Notes: generated by a model from the letters alone, not told the origin. Counted from the stretch's first letter, positions 15,332 to 27,830 are shown. The stretch: DNA of 64,000 nucleotides from Phlebopus portentosus (GCA_037892935.1 JAYXKI010000011.1:930001-994000); one strand, 5' to 3'. Made by a program: numbers and translations.

Positions 15332-17610
15332 CTACTCAACCATCCCAGAGTCATCCGAACTGTCTAACAAACTACACGCGAAAATAATCAGTATGTATAT
15401 AAATTGAATCAATCACACCAAGAGCAACGTGAAACATGACATGACGTGCATACCTGTATTGTTTCATCAATGTGCACTCTCCGCCATTCTCCAGGTCGAT
15501 GTTGTACGAGTAGAAATACCCTCGGACGAGATGACCATGACGTGCGGCATCGTTCTGTTACGAGAGAAGGTTAGTGAGTTTGATCGTGTTGTCGAGAAAA
15601 AAACGGCTGGAATGCTAGTGCTGGTCCACGCCACAGCGCAATAAGGATCCCATCTGAGTACCCGGCGCAACAGAAAACGCACCACCAACCAACCAAACCA
15701 GAGAAAAAAAGAAGGACAGGATGACCGACACTCACCCACTAATAGCAACGATGCACCTCGCCCCGCTCACCGGCAGCTTCAAATACGCGAAATCCCGCGA
15801 GGGCTCCCACATCTCCGTCAGCGTGTTGGGCAGGTACCCGCCCACGGACGACGTGATGTTCTTCGTCAGCTTCAGAGACCGGCGGCGGAGGAACGATCTT
15901 TGTTCATCGCCATCGTCAACAGAATTGTCAGGAAAAAATCAGCACTGAAAATGAACAAAAATAGAGAGTAGACGCAACGCACGACATGCTCCCGCTCTTC
16001 TTCCCGTCGATGAACGCCTCGTAGCCACCCTCCATCCCCTGCGCACCATCGCGACTATCAATCGAAGGCGATGGGCTCAGCGGCGGCGGCGGTCCATTCC
16101 TCCCATTCCCCGCTCCCACTCCCGCACCAGCCCCTCCCTTCTGACCCCCCAAACTAAAAATATGCACCGTCTCATGCGCACTGCTCACCGCCAACAGCGT
16201 ACTCATAACATTAAAATTCATACTATATATCCTCGCCTCCCTCGTCCCCCTCCTGAACTGATATAGTTTTTCAGAGCCCGGGATGCCCCACACGCGGATG
16301 ACGGTGCCCTTCTCGGAGGCGGTGGCGAGCAGCGTGCCCGTGCTGTTGATGCTGAGGAAGGAGATGGGCGACTTGTGTGCCTGGATGACGTTCTCCACGA
16401 TCAGCTTGCGCGTGCTGAAAAGGATGACGTCGCCTGATTGCGAGGAGGCGGGGGATGAGGAGGAGGCGGAGGAGGAGGCGGATTGGTGAGGAGATTGGTG
16501 GTGTTGGGTGTGTGAGGAAGGTGGGGAGGACGAGGCCGTGGACGCTGCCCCCGCCGTTGATTGTTGGGAGAGCGGTTGAGTGGGTGAAGGGACGGGAGAT
16601 GGGTACGCTAAGTAGGACGACTCGGCTGCAGGGGACAACGCGCAGACGGCTGATACGTTGTACGTCAATATCAACAAGCTCCTACAGAAACGGAAACAGA
16701 GGAGATGCACCTTCGGGATTCGGAGTCGTCTCGATAACATGCATGAGTCGCATATTCGATATGTCATAGATATAAATCTCGTTCTCTAGTACGACCACGA
16801 GCGTCTTCCTGTTGAGCTTGACGGCGAGGATGGACGAGGGGAACAGAAGCTCGCAGATCATCGATTGTCGCTGAAAGCGATAATGTAGTGTAGCATCGTA
16901 GCACCGTACAGAGAAGACAGGAATCAACGCAGGTCGCAGTTGCCGTTCGTTCATTCCGAGTCCAAACCCACAATGCGGAGCAGAGAAAGAACTGACTTCA
17001 GCTCAAGCGAACCAAGAATAGACAGAAGACACAAACACGCACCTTGGTATTCACAATCTGCAGCTTCCTGGGACTCGACTCGGGCTCGTCAGCAGCGCCG
17101 ACGAGGGCGATGAGCGACGTGCAGAACAGCATCTCCACTATCCCTCTCGCGCCGTCGTCTACACCAATATACACACCGACGCACCGATACCACCGACGAC
17201 AACCGAATTTCCAAACGACAAACCACACCAACGTCGATCGTAACCAACAACATCAAGGCATGCCAGGGATTCACAACAATATCGTCAGCCAAATCCCAGC
17301 GAACGAGGAATAAAGCAAGAACAGAACCGGACTCACTCATAGTATACACCCTCCCGAACGGGTCTACATTCGTGATACTATACCCCTTCTTCGTCCCGAT
17401 GGATATACACCTGTTCACCAAAACGAGTCCACGTCCACGTCCATATCCATATCCATTGAGGTCAAGCCAATCCAATTCAAATGCAAGTTCACGTTCAAAG
17501 TTCACGTCTCAGTACAAGCTACAAGTTAAACCATACACGACTCACGTAAAGTCCTGATTGAAGTTCGCGAAGAGCAAGTTTGGATTCGTGCGCTCTGCAT
17601 GAGGCAGCAT
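15332..17610 (-). CDS. ATG18: ATG18/WIPI PROPPIN, one apparent frameshift
   Basis: A PROPPIN seven-bladed propeller that binds PI3P/PI(3,5)P2 and acts in autophagosome formation and vacuole homeostasis. Exons: 17610-17546, 17410-17337, 17158-17043, 16870-16711, 16649-15983, 15897-15736, 15554-15454, 15371-15332. They sum to 1385 nt, one base short of 462 codons. The phosphoinositide motif FRRG is at about residue 270 ([19 protein letters not shown]). Family landmarks are [38 protein letters not shown] blade 2, and [20 protein letters not shown] before blade 7. A Ser/His/Pro-rich insertion follows blade 2. The frame breaks inside [18 protein letters not shown] at the CCC run 15519-15521, where one more base restores it; I read this as a consensus error. 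Hsv2-type paralogues are the main alternative assignment. Confidence 0.9.
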
Positions 17611-18399
17611 CGCGGAGAAAGAGAATTATGTTCACTGTTCAGTGCAGTCAGGATATCAGTTCAAGTCAGAAAGCCAGAGCGCGTCGGGTCGGGTAGAACT
17701 GATTATGTAATACTTCCCAATCAAAAACCATGTTCCTTGGTTTCAGAGTAACGGCCAACAATATGCTTGTAACTTCTCTCCGACATTAATATGACATTAA
17801 TATTACAGCGCAAGTACTAGTGTGGGACTCTGTACAAGCTAGATCCAATGAATGTATATATACTGTCTGCCCTTGTGCAAATTGTTTTGAATAAATCTTC
17901 AAATTACATGTTCGTGGGTCAAGTCTCAACATGCATGGTTTACACCTAAACCTTATTACGCTCGGTTCATTGGAGCCTTGACTCAAACGAGAACCAATGG
18001 AGCCAGACCAGGTACTGTACATTTGCACCACATAGCAGTGGGCACAAAGCTAGGTCATCCATTAGAGTGACAAAATGAAGCGTCTGGTTCGGCACGTCTA
18101 ATGCTTCACCATGAATGATATCCTCACAAATCAGGCCTTGCTGAAGATAGGCTAGCTCAGAAATGCTCAGTCAAAGAAAATTCAACCAATGAGCAGGCAA
18201 CGTGTCGCTCACCTTCATCAAGATCAAGATATCCTGGGCAATTGAGCCTGCATCTCTGTCGTCCCTTTCAATCAGATATCATGCGACTTTTGTCTTCTGT
18301 AGAAATAGGTGCAACGGTGGATTCTTCTCAGTTGCTTCGCATCTATTGAGGTGCCGTGTACTACTCATCACCAGCCTCAGTATGGCTTGTCTCTGGTAC
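17611..18399. other. intergenic with a dispersed repeat copy
   Basis: Contains the ATG18 upstream region and copy A of a dispersed repeat (17629-17728). The remainder up to the MITE has no feature that I recognise. Confidence 0.4.
17629..17728 (+). repeat. dispersed repeat, copy A
   Basis: About 100 bp closely matching 21396-21510 in the same orientation, from GTTCACTG through AATACTTCCCAA. Copy B has about 16 extra bases in the middle (containing GTTACTACTGTAAC). Copy A lies just upstream of the ATG18 start; copy B lies just after the stop of the DUF6533-like gene. Confidence 0.8.
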
Positions 18400-18407
18400 C
18401 GCAGGCC

Positions 18408-19008
18408 TAGGGCTCCGACCGTATCCGTATACGGGTACGGTCGTATAAAAGAAGTTTCATACGGATGCGGGCGTATATATGGCACACCACACCGTTATAC
18501 GGATACGGACAGCCCGTATACGGGGAATACGCCGTATACGGCAGCTACAGGGCAGAAACTGTAGAATCGAAATAAAATGAGTTAAACAAGCTCATTTCGA
18601 GTTATTTGGACCTTACATAGCGCAGATACCACACTTTCAAGTTGTTCATCCCTGCCAGGAAGGGCTCAGCAGACAAATTCAGTGGACCAAGGATATGCGT
18701 GGGAACGATACTGTATTGAATCCGGCGGCCCCTTCCTCAATTTGGTAGCCCGGGAATATACTTTTTAATATACTTTTTAAGTAAGTGATCTACTAAATCT
18801 CCAAAAATGGTATAAAATATACTTAATTCTATGCTACCGGGAGGCATGGGACCTTAGCTCCCGTATACGGCGTATAAGCCGTAAACGTCTCATTTTCAGA
18901 ATCCGTTACGTAGCCCGTATATTTTGCTCTTATTGGATCATACGGATACGGCCGTACCCGTATACGGACAGCCCGTATACGGGTTATACGCATACGGTCG
19001 GAGCCCTA
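18408..19008. mobile_element. hAT-like MITE rich in GTATACG, with 8-bp TSD
   Basis: A 601-bp non-coding element. Its ends are inverted repeats starting TAGGGCTCCGACCGTAT (left) and the complement of a near-identical sequence (right). About 150 bp at each end is packed with CGTATACGG-type palindromes, and the middle about 300 bp is unrelated. It is flanked by a perfect 8-bp direct repeat, CGCAGGCC, at 18400-18407 and 19009-19016. An 8-bp duplication and a TAGGG-type terminus fit hAT-superfamily MITEs. It has no transposase, so it would depend on an autonomous relative elsewhere. A shorter relative is at 41166-41318. Confidence 0.85.
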
Positions 19009-19016
19009 CGCAGGCC

Positions 19017-19640
19017 GTAGTTAGTTTCAGATGACATTTGTACTTACTTTGTCCTCCGCGAATGTACGAGAATGTACATAGAATCCGTTGATCTGTGGAA
19101 GGATCAGCATGAATTGGGTAATTTTATCTGAGACCTCGCCCTCGACCACTGCGCTATCTCGATTGTTGATTTCGTCTCATTTGGTTATCTACTATCTTGG
19201 AAGATGCTGTGTGTAATCATAGTCGTGAAGTAAGTTGAGTGACTTTCGGATAAGTCCGGGAAAGAACAAACACACTACTGTAAACATGACTAGGCTAGCT
19301 TGAAAAACTTGAACTGAAGCGAACGAATGCTAGGCTGGCCACTAGTTGTCACTCGCTCTTGTCTATAAAATCACCAATCGACTAGATGGGCATTCGGTAC
19401 TGCATGCTTGTTATCCTGACGCGGGTCTGTGGAGGATTTTGGACTTGAGGTTGCTATGTGACGATGGATTCTCCCTTACAACCCTTTTCTATGTGAACCG
19501 CTTTGTTGACTTCGAATGCGACGAACAGGGTATCCAAGTTTCGAAGCTTCCTGCATCTGCTGAGACGAGATGCTACTCTTCTCTTAAAACTGGATAAAAT
19601 GCCGTTTATTGACGTGCATCTACTCTGAATCGTCCCAAAA
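19017..19640. other. intergenic upstream of the DUF6533-like gene
   Basis: About 620 bp with no gene recognised. A tRNA A-box-like string lies on the minus strand near 19131-19161 but has no B-box partner. Confidence 0.4.
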
Positions 19641-21384
19641 ATGTCCCATCTGAACATCTCTAGCTCTCTGCAAACTCGCTCGGATGCTGAACCTGTGGAC
19701 CCAAGTCTTGTTCAGTTGTTCGTTTCAGAGAGCACGACCAGTCAGTACTTCATCGTGGCTCTTGCTACGCTCTTGGTCTACCATTCCAGTATGCGCTGTG
19801 TCAATTCATCTCCGGCAGCTTGTAACTTACCTTTGGCTTGTATTTCTCAGTTATCACACTGGACAAGGAGGTACATCTTACAGGAATGACAACTGTAAGC
19901 TGAAGTCCTAACAAGGCTGTTCTTCGTCCATTCTAGATAAAGTATTTCTGGGTGAATTACATCAATTGACATCAAATTTCATGATCTGATGAACAATGCA
20001 AATCGAACCCACGCAGCTCTGTCAGCATTATATACTTTGCTGTGAGTGGTAATTGTGTCTAGGAGTCGGACTTGCTTCTGATCTTGACATAGAATCGTTA
20101 CATTGGGTTACTTGCAGCTGCTTGTAACATTACTTGTAAGCCGTTGACTTATCCTATGTAATGTACAGCTCTGAACCTCCGAAAATCATGCATTTCGCAG
20201 TTGCTCTTTTCACGGAGAGCCTTGCAAGGTATGTGCGCTCAATAACTAGTATGACTGTCATGAGGACTTAAATCCAGGTGCCCATTCACTTAGTTGTACG
20301 TGTTCTCTACAGGTATTTTGTTTCTCGCGTAACTTTGCGAGCTAGGTTTATTTTCATTTTGGACCGGAAGCTTGGCCAGTACGTAGCTTAACTCCTGCAC
20401 CAGTATTGTACTCATGCAAACACCAGACTTGGCTATTACCGTGCTGATTGACTGTAAGCGTACGACCTGGAGTTGATGCAGCTAATGACTTCCTTTCCTA
20501 TAATAAACAGACATTCTACTCATTCGAGTCTTAGCACTCTACCACCAAGGTGAGCTCCCTCCTTAATGGGAAGTTACCTTGTTCAAGTGTTCTGCAGATA
20601 AGAAGTTGTCCATCACCCTCAAGATCCTTCTTGGGTTGGATGCTGGCCTCAACCTCGGCATTCTCATTTACGGAACCGTGTTTGAAGATCGTAAGACCTC
20701 TGCTCGTTGAGCCTGCTTTCACCGAACTGAACTGAACATTCCTCAGTCTACATCGGCAGCCTTGCGGAGGGATGGACGGTTTGCGTGTATAACAGGATTC
20801 CGCCACGATCATCGGCCATTGTTTCATGGTAAGCACACTTGCGCAATGTGAGGACCTTCTCTGATCCCTCGCAGGGTGATCCCGATGACATATGGGTTGA
20901 TTCTGCTGGGGCTGGCTCTGTACAAGGCAGCAGAGTATTGGAAGCTGTCATCCGGCTTTAAGGGCTTTCACCTAGTTCGTGTTCTTATCCAGGACCAGGT
21001 CATATACTTCGGGTTGTAAGTAGTTACTGACTCATTTGATATCATTTTATATCTGACCATCCGAAGTGTCATTTTCTGTTCTGGTTGTAGGATTGTGGAC
21101 ATTAGCATCAATGAAATCAGTCCTTTTGCTGGAGATGTCCTGAGCGCGGTGGGGAGTCCGACTCTTCTCTGCATCCTTGGGGGCCAGCTCTTGATCAATC
21201 TTAAGGAGGCTGGAGAGAGGGGGGCGAATGGCGGAACGAACTACACGCCAGAAAGTGTCAGTGAGATTGACTTCGGCGCGGTACGTCTCCACGTTTTTGT
21301 TCTGAGTATTTTCTCATTTATTGTGATACGTATCAGAATGGTGCGATCGATGAGCAAGTCTCGGGGCAGGAGGGCTCGGTTTGA
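19641..21384 (+). CDS. DUF6533-like multi-pass membrane protein
   Basis: A polytopic membrane protein of the large, functionally unknown Agaricomycete family with an N-terminal DUF6533-type segment. The ATG at 19641 opens MSHLNISSSLQ, followed by SQYFIVALATLLVYHS-IITLDKEVHLTG and IKYFW, the family's first helix block. Short exons follow (for example NRYIGLLAAA). Later exons are clear: KKLSITLKILLGLDAGLNLG, YIGSLAEGWTVCVYNRI, VIPMTYGLILLGLALYKAAEYW, GFKGFHLVRVLIQDQVIYF and LLCILGGQLLINLKEAGERG, with NGGTNYTPESVSEIDFGA near the end. TGA is at 21382-21384. Roughly ten small exons are present. I could not put the exons between 19938 and 20540 in a single phase, so that part of the model is unresolved and may contain an indel. 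It is probably a plasma-membrane or endomembrane protein; the substrate is unknown. Confidence 0.75.
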
Positions 21385-21395
21385 CACGCGACTTT

Positions 21396-21510
21396 GTTCA
21401 CTGTCCAGTGCAGTCAGGATATTGGTTCTGTTACTACTGTAACAAGTCAGAAAGCCAGAACGCGTCGGGCGGGCAGGTAGACTGGTTATGTAATACTTCC
21501 CAACCGAAAA
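21396..21510 (+). repeat. dispersed repeat, copy B
   Basis: Second copy of the repeat at 17629-17728, beginning 12 bp after the stop codon of the DUF6533-like gene and so probably within its 3' UTR. It contains an extra block with GTTACTACTGTAAC. Confidence 0.8.
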
Positions 21511-23292
21511 CACAGACATACTAGATAAATTGACGATAATGCTATTATTCTATATACACACAAGCAAAGATATACAGTACTAGTGACGAACAACTCATAA
21601 ATTTCACTGCTGGGACCAACCAATGTACAGCAGAGTCATTCCCATTCTTTCCATCAGGGGGAACACAATGTATACTCGCATTCTCACCCGACGGGAAGAA
21701 CAAATGTCCCTCACAGTACTGAGGAGACGCGCAGGGAGCCGAAAGAAAAATCACACATCGCGGTCAGTACGAAGACAAGGATACGCGCACGAAAAGTCTG
21801 CATGCGAGTCCAGGTATGGATAATCGAGCCGTTATTTGCAGGCAGATATGTTAAGATCCACCTCTCGAGATATAAATCACTTCCATCAGAAGTGCCTCTT
21901 TCAGGACGACTGCCCCCTGTCGCCCTTCACCCTGCAGCAACTCAACCAACCGTGTCAAGAACCATCCGTACTGCGCAACCAACAAGGGCAAGCCCGTTCT
22001 TCCTCAGTCCCCGAGTCATGAAAACGGACATGTTAACATAGGCAACGTCTAGTATTTCACACCGCAGAAATCTCTGTCGACTCTCAGATGACAGTAAGGC
22101 GGATTTGACCCTTACATCTCTTGTTCTGACATCGATGACGAGTACCACGGTGCAGATACATACTCAACAGCCTAAAGTCCTGCGTGCAGTCAATGGATGG
22201 TGCACGAGTAGTAAGGGAACAGGGAGAGACGCTTGCGGGGTAAGACGATGCGACTGTCGTCGTTGGAGTGAACGAGGAGAGAGGGTTTCGTTTTCCAGTT
22301 TGATTGCGGAGATTCAAATGCTGATCAGTTTTCTCACAAGTACAAAGCTCAAAACCTTAATTAATAAACTTGAAATGGGGCACGTCACTTATATTATATG
22401 TGTGTGATGTGTGATGCACTATGATAGAATGCCGACTTGCCTCAGGAGTTCACCTTCTGTATAGCGCACTTCTATGTAGCAAATTTAATCTGAAACTGTA
22501 CAACGATATTCTGAACTGAAGAGCGCGTACATACAACACAATACTGAATACATTCTATACACGTGGGACAAGTCTATGTAATGTAAAAAGCGAAAGCACC
22601 CATCGCCGAATCATTCGCCGGGACAACGCAACGAAAAGAACTTTCCATCGTAGGAAAACGAGACAATTGTGTCGCATTTTCGCCAGACGGGAAGGGATCT
22701 TGCACGCGTAGCCAGGGTCTGGGGAGGCAAAATGGTATATACCAGCGTCAAAGGAACGATGGGACTGAGCATTTTCAAAGGTATATCGCGAAGGTGAAGG
22801 TAAGAGTGAGGGTACGAGGGGTCATTGCGGTCGCACCTACGTCTTTTCATAGCGGAGTTCCAAACCCAGTGATCATCATTCACACACGAGTTGTTGCAAT
22901 TTTGACCATCTACCAATTGGCCTTCTATCCATCATCAGTCCGATCTTTTTCAAGAGGAATCAAAAGGAAGATCGACAATGCTCTCAAAAGACTCCGAATG
23001 CTTCTGTACCATGACATGAACGAGATGCTTTTCTCCGCGCGCGACTCGGATAGGAGGTACAGTCGGAGTCCGTTGGGGAGCTGTTAATCTCTAGGAACTC
23101 TACACTCTAAAACACGTCTAATTCGACATACCAAATCTCGAGACCTTCTGCTGACACTTTCCCTCGTATCTTTGCCTGAAGTCTTACTGAAGGCTTAGTA
23201 AAGATGCAAAATCTTCATTACTGACTCTATCAATACTTCGGGTTTAAAATAGTCTGCTACTTCTCACTGTGTCTCATCAAAACGAAACGATA
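21511..23292. other. gene-free stretch with two FSPDGK-like snippets
   Basis: No intact gene. Two plus-strand snippets read like the WD40 blade signature: CILAFSPDGKN (about 21669-21701) and NCVAFSPDGK (about 22666-22695). Neither is followed by a recognisable blade, so they may be decayed WD40 remnants or chance. Confidence 0.35.
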
Positions 23293-24430
23293 ATGGGAAA
23301 CAGTCTGTATATGCTATCGGCGCAACTGGAGAAGCAGGCTCAAGTATCGTCGACGGGCTTCTCGAAAGTGGGAACTTCGTTCGTCCCGATCTCCAATCCT
23401 CCTCTCCTTCCATCAAGTCTTGGTACTTTGATTTGAACTCTGATGATGGGACCAGAACATCATCGCAGGCACGCGTCCCTCCTCTCTCACAAAACCCGAA
23501 ACATCCTCACTCAAATCGCGGGGTATCGAAGTCCGTGCGTTGGATTTGGAGAACTTGGTCTGTAGACCAGGTCGCTGAGACGTTGAGGGGCGCCAATACG
23601 GTCATATCAGCGATATTTGAGCTGCAGCTGCAATTGCAGAGACCCCTTGCGGATGCGTGTAAGAAGGCGGGAGTCAAGAGATTGATACCGTGTGATTGGG
23701 GGCCGGCGTGTATGCGTGGGGTTCGAGGATGCTTGATGAAGTGAATGTTGAGGCTGTTGAAAAGATTGTTTATGTATGAAGCGCTGAAATGAGCTTTTGT
23801 GCTTGCTAGAAATTGAATATTCAGGAGTATATCAAGAAGACGGGCGTTGGGTATACGTTCATCGACGTCGGGTGGTGGTACGTTCCCTCCCTTCTTCCCC
23901 TTTTCCCCCTTCTCATATAAACCAATGACCATTTCATAAAGTGAAACAGGTACCAGTGCCTTCTACCCTACCCCGAACCCCTCAAGGAGCATACCGCTCT
24001 CCTCCATCCTCGAGCGCACCAGCACGCGCTTCGGGTCCGGAGGCGTCAAATGCGCGAACACCGACGCGCGCACGCTGGACCGCTACATCTTCTGCTGGGC
24101 CGAGGAGGTGACGCAGAATGACGCGCTAGCGCTCGCCCAGTGCGGCTCCTCTGGCAAGGTCAAGGTCGAGGTCGAGGAGCTACCGTGTGTGAGCGAGGAG
24201 GAGATCGTAAGAAAGCACGAAGAGGTGAAGGATGATGCGGACCCGCTGGATAGGATTCATTTCGATTACTGGTACAGCCTGTGGGTGAAGGGCGATAATA
24301 CCGTGGAGAACGCAAAAGGGCGGAGTACGGCGCTGCGCTGGACGCGGGGGATCTGTACCTATACCCTGACTTGGGGAAGGACGCTGCGCTCACTAGAGGA
24401 GTATGCGAAGGATCTTCACTCCGAGCCGTC
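23293..24430 (+). pseudogene. broken NmrA-like reductase gene
   Basis: A relative of the two NmrA-like genes at 59.9-62.4 kb, in opposite orientation. After ATG at 23293 the frame is off by one until KQSVYAIGATGEAGSSIVDG appears. It breaks again between the RGIEVRALDLEN and WSVDQVAETLRGANTVIS blocks. LADACKKAGVKRLIPCDW, YIKKTGVGYTFIDVGWW and GGVKCANTDARTLDRYIFCW follow in differing frames, then GDNTVENAK and a final shift. No C-terminal stop in the expected frame was found. The NAD(P)-binding GATGxxG motif itself is present (GATGEAG). The 3' half is more GC-rich than the other copies. Some shifts may be consensus errors, but their number and the missing end favour a pseudogene. Confidence 0.7.
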
Positions 24431-25654
24431 CTCTTGCCTGTGCACATACTTCTCAATCAGCATCTCGAACGGAGGAATTTCTTGCCCAATTCAGTATTAT
24501 CGCGGCTGTCGTTCGCACTCATTCTCTCCACCTGTGCATGTATAATAAAAACATCTGCCTTGAGCTCCGCATCTAGGCCCTCCCCCGGAGAGCCCAATGC
24601 CACATGGGGCCGAGACTGAATTGTTACCTGACGCAGAAAGCGCAATCCCGAATCCCCAATCTCCAGGTGCACCTGTATCTTATTAACTTATATTTGAAAT
24701 TTCACAGAAACACATAAGTAACGCCCCTAATGTTCCCTCCTCTTTCAATCCGATTCTTCGAGCGCTCAGGCACCGACGGCATGCGGAGTCAGTATACTGT
24801 GCGGATATCCGTACATATATTATGTGTACATACTGCCGCCGAACAAGTACCGACTGAGACGTGCCGTGCCGTCTCCCGTTGCGAACGCGTATTCAACTGT
24901 CGGAACCATTGTCCTGTGTGTCCAGTTCTGAGTCTCGTTCTCGTTGCTTCTTGTGAGTGTCCGTCCGGTACCTTACTACGCGGGAGCTCATGTCGCTATG
25001 TAGGTGGGAGTGAATCGGAAGAACGGCGGACTCTATCGGCAGAACCACCCACCTATATACAGTGTATAATCTAGACTTTTCAAGTGGTAGTAGCTACGGC
25101 ATGATCAAACTCACCTATCATGTGTGCTACATACTGAATGTATGATTGATTGGGGCTGTTCGAGTCCCTCGAATCCCTACTAGTATCTGTCTATCTCGCA
25201 CAGTCACCTCGCGTTTCTCACCCTGCCGCTCAGATTGTACGACTTGACTACTCGATCGTTCAAGTATTCCCGTTTGATAACGGGAGTTAATAAATGGATA
25301 TGAGTATGTGAATGGTTTTTGATTTTGCCGCGAGTTGGATCGGGCTACGGGATGGCTGGGTGGTATGTACCGTACATGTACATATGTATGTACTGTATAT
25401 GCAGTATGTCTGTACAACAGAAATAATGATGCGAAAATTTGTGAAGTTGGGAGTGCTTCGACGAGTCCCGCGAATATAAAGTCTACTTCCCAAAGAAATG
25501 ATGAAAGATGTTTTGAGTTCTTTGTTTTCGGCGCTTAGTGCTCGGTTAAACATAGCGGAGCTGTCCAGAAGAGCTTGTTGGAAGCTCGAGGCGTAGCTCG
25601 CCGCCCCGTTTTTTCCTTTTCGTCACTCGGATTCTGAGTCCAATGTGTCCCGGA
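24431..25654. other. gene-free stretch
   Basis: 1.2 kb. I recognise no gene, RNA or mobile element. GTACATATGTATGTAC-type short palindromes lie around 25370-25400. Confidence 0.4.
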
Positions 25655-27830
25655 TCAGAACAGCCAAGGACCAACTATCGCAGAAGGGGAAAAAAAAGCG
25701 CATGAGCATCGACCATTCGCACAACGGAGAGAAACAACTCACTCCTCCCCATAGCACCCTCCGGTTTAATCTGCAAACAACTCTGATGGATCAAATTCAG
25801 CGCCTTGACAGCGTCTCTCCCGTCGATGACGCAGGAGATGTTGATCTCCGACGCGCCCTGGCTGATCATCTCGATGTTGACGTTCCCCTCGGCGAGGGCG
25901 GAGAACATGCGTCCGGCGATACCGACGAGGTTGCGCTGCTGTTTTGCCGACGAGGGAGAGGATGGCCATGTCTGGGTGGGTGGAGACCTGTGAATGGGGT
26001 TGATTACGCTCATTCGTGTTGGATAGAACAAATGATGAAATGACAATAACGCACAGTCCCGCAGTTCTCTAGCTCCCTCACTAATCGATCCATCATCCTC
26101 TTTCCCAGTCCGTCTGAAAACGCCATACTAACATGTACTTCACTCGTGCTGATCAAATCCACATCAATCCCAAACCGATCAAGCGTGCCAAAGATCTTCG
26201 CGAAGAACCCATGCGAGACGCTCTTCCTATTCGAATGGATGTTCACCACCGTGATTTTCTCTTTTATCGTCACAGCCGTAGGCAGCTTCTTCCTCTTCTC
26301 CTGAATCAGCGGGCCAGAGAAGTCGAGCGCGTGCGGGTTGGCGTCGAGGTTCAATAACACCGCATCGGCGTTCGGGTCGGGGTGGATGACAGTCCCGCCC
26401 CCCGTCGGGTTCATGACGTTCTTAATCCGAATAGGTATCTTCCTCCGAATGACCTGCTCCATCGTAAACGGATGCACGACTTCGCTGCCGTAGAACGTCA
26501 GCTCCGACGCCTCGTCGGGGGAGATGACGGGTATCAAGCGCGCCGTGGGCACCTTGCGCGGATCGGCGGTGAATATCCCGTCTACTTCCTTCCAGATTTG
26601 TAGTTCGGAGGCTTGCAGCCCGACAGCTGCGAGCGCGGCGCATAAGTCGGTGTACCCCCTCCCGACTTGCCGTAATAACGATCCGGGGACGGGCCCGAAG
26701 AACCCCGTCACCACGGGTACACGATTCCCGCATTGCTTTATACGGCCCCGATGACTTCTGCCACTCGGTCGTAGAAGGATTGGTCGAGAGGACGTATTCT
26801 GAATTGGAGGCGTTTTCGCGCCGGTCGAGTTCGTCCGAATGTTCTGGCGGAATGATGTTTTCGAGAGTGACGAATTCGGAGTCAATGCCTTTGTCTCGAA
26901 GTACCGCCGCTACGAGCTTGCAGGATAGGCGTTCGCCCACTCCGACGATGTTATCCCGCGAACGGGGAGAAATCTCGTCGATGATCTAAATGTACCCCAT
27001 CAAAACGTATATACGCTGTGATAATTGCAACAAATAGCTCTAACCTGAGTAGCGAATAAGAAATTTCGCAGCCTATCACAATCTTGCTCAATCTCCATCT
27101 CCAACTCTTTCAGCAGCCTCGGATCTCGTACAGAAGCATGGGCTGCGGTAAGATGGTCATACCGCAAGATATCAACTGTCTGCTGGAATTTCTGAGTCTC
27201 GAATGCCAAAGGTGAGTTGCTCTCGCTCTGCACATGCGCAGCAGATGAAAACGGCGAAGGCGAGTCCGACCGCGGTGAATTGGGATTCGCTATTTCCGCG
27301 CGAGAGCGTGAAAAGCTTCCGGTCCCATTCGCGAACCCGTTCAGATTGCTTTCGCTATCCTTCCGCGGCCAAAAGTTCTTACTGCGTGCGATTCCTGCTA
27401 CGGTGATGGGTAAGGGAGGAGAAGCGATACCGGAGGTGCACGAAGGTGAATGATTGCGCTGAAGAGCTTCGCCCGCCGCGCGTAATAGGAGATTCGTCGT
27501 TCCGAGGGCTTTCGTAGTACCAGAACGTGCAGAGCATACGATTGCAACCTTGTGTTGGCCAAGATATGCTCTATTGCAGGAATTATGTTCTGGCCAAATG
27601 CATATATTTCGAGAAATGACTTACGGCACAATTTCCTCGGCAATCTTCTCCACGAACTTCCCAACGCTTGTCCCTCCGTATTTCTGCACCACCCAACTCG
27701 CAGCAGTATCCATCGTATTCTGATGTAAACTCGGAGGTGTAGGTGGACTTGACGAGGAGATGGTCGAAGCGTCCGATAGTGAGCCGGGTGAGGCAGGTGA
27801 TGTTGATTCTACCGAGCCATCGAGCGACAT
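25655..27830 (-). CDS. HOM3: aspartokinase, three apparent frameshifts
   Basis: Aspartate kinase phosphorylates L-aspartate in the first step to threonine, methionine and isoleucine; it is cytosolic. Exons: 27830-27625, 27570-27045, 26985-26055, 25987-25743, 25674-25655. The kinase signature is VVQKYGGTSVGKF (about residue 50), then VAIVCSARSGTTKALGTTNLL. IIDEISPRSRDNIVGVGERLS, VPVVTGFFGPVPGSLLRQVGRGYTD and IWKEVDGIFTADPRKVP form the catalytic core. Two C-terminal ACT domains follow (ITVVNIHSNRKSVSHGFFAKI; QQRNLVGIAGRMFSALAEGNVNIEMISQGAS), ending GPWLF. Three shifts break the frame: one in the variable region about 26770-26830, one near 26737-26743 (a base short) and one in the TTTT run 25942-25945 (a base extra). 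Corrected, the sum is 643 codons. I favour consensus errors. ACT-domain feedback by threonine is expected from the family. Confidence 0.93.

Noticed and set aside
19131..19161. tRNA A-box-like string (ATAGCGCAGTGGTCGAG) on the minus strand, possible tRNA or SINE head
   Set aside because: No GTTCRANNCC B-box at the right distance and no cloverleaf could be drawn.
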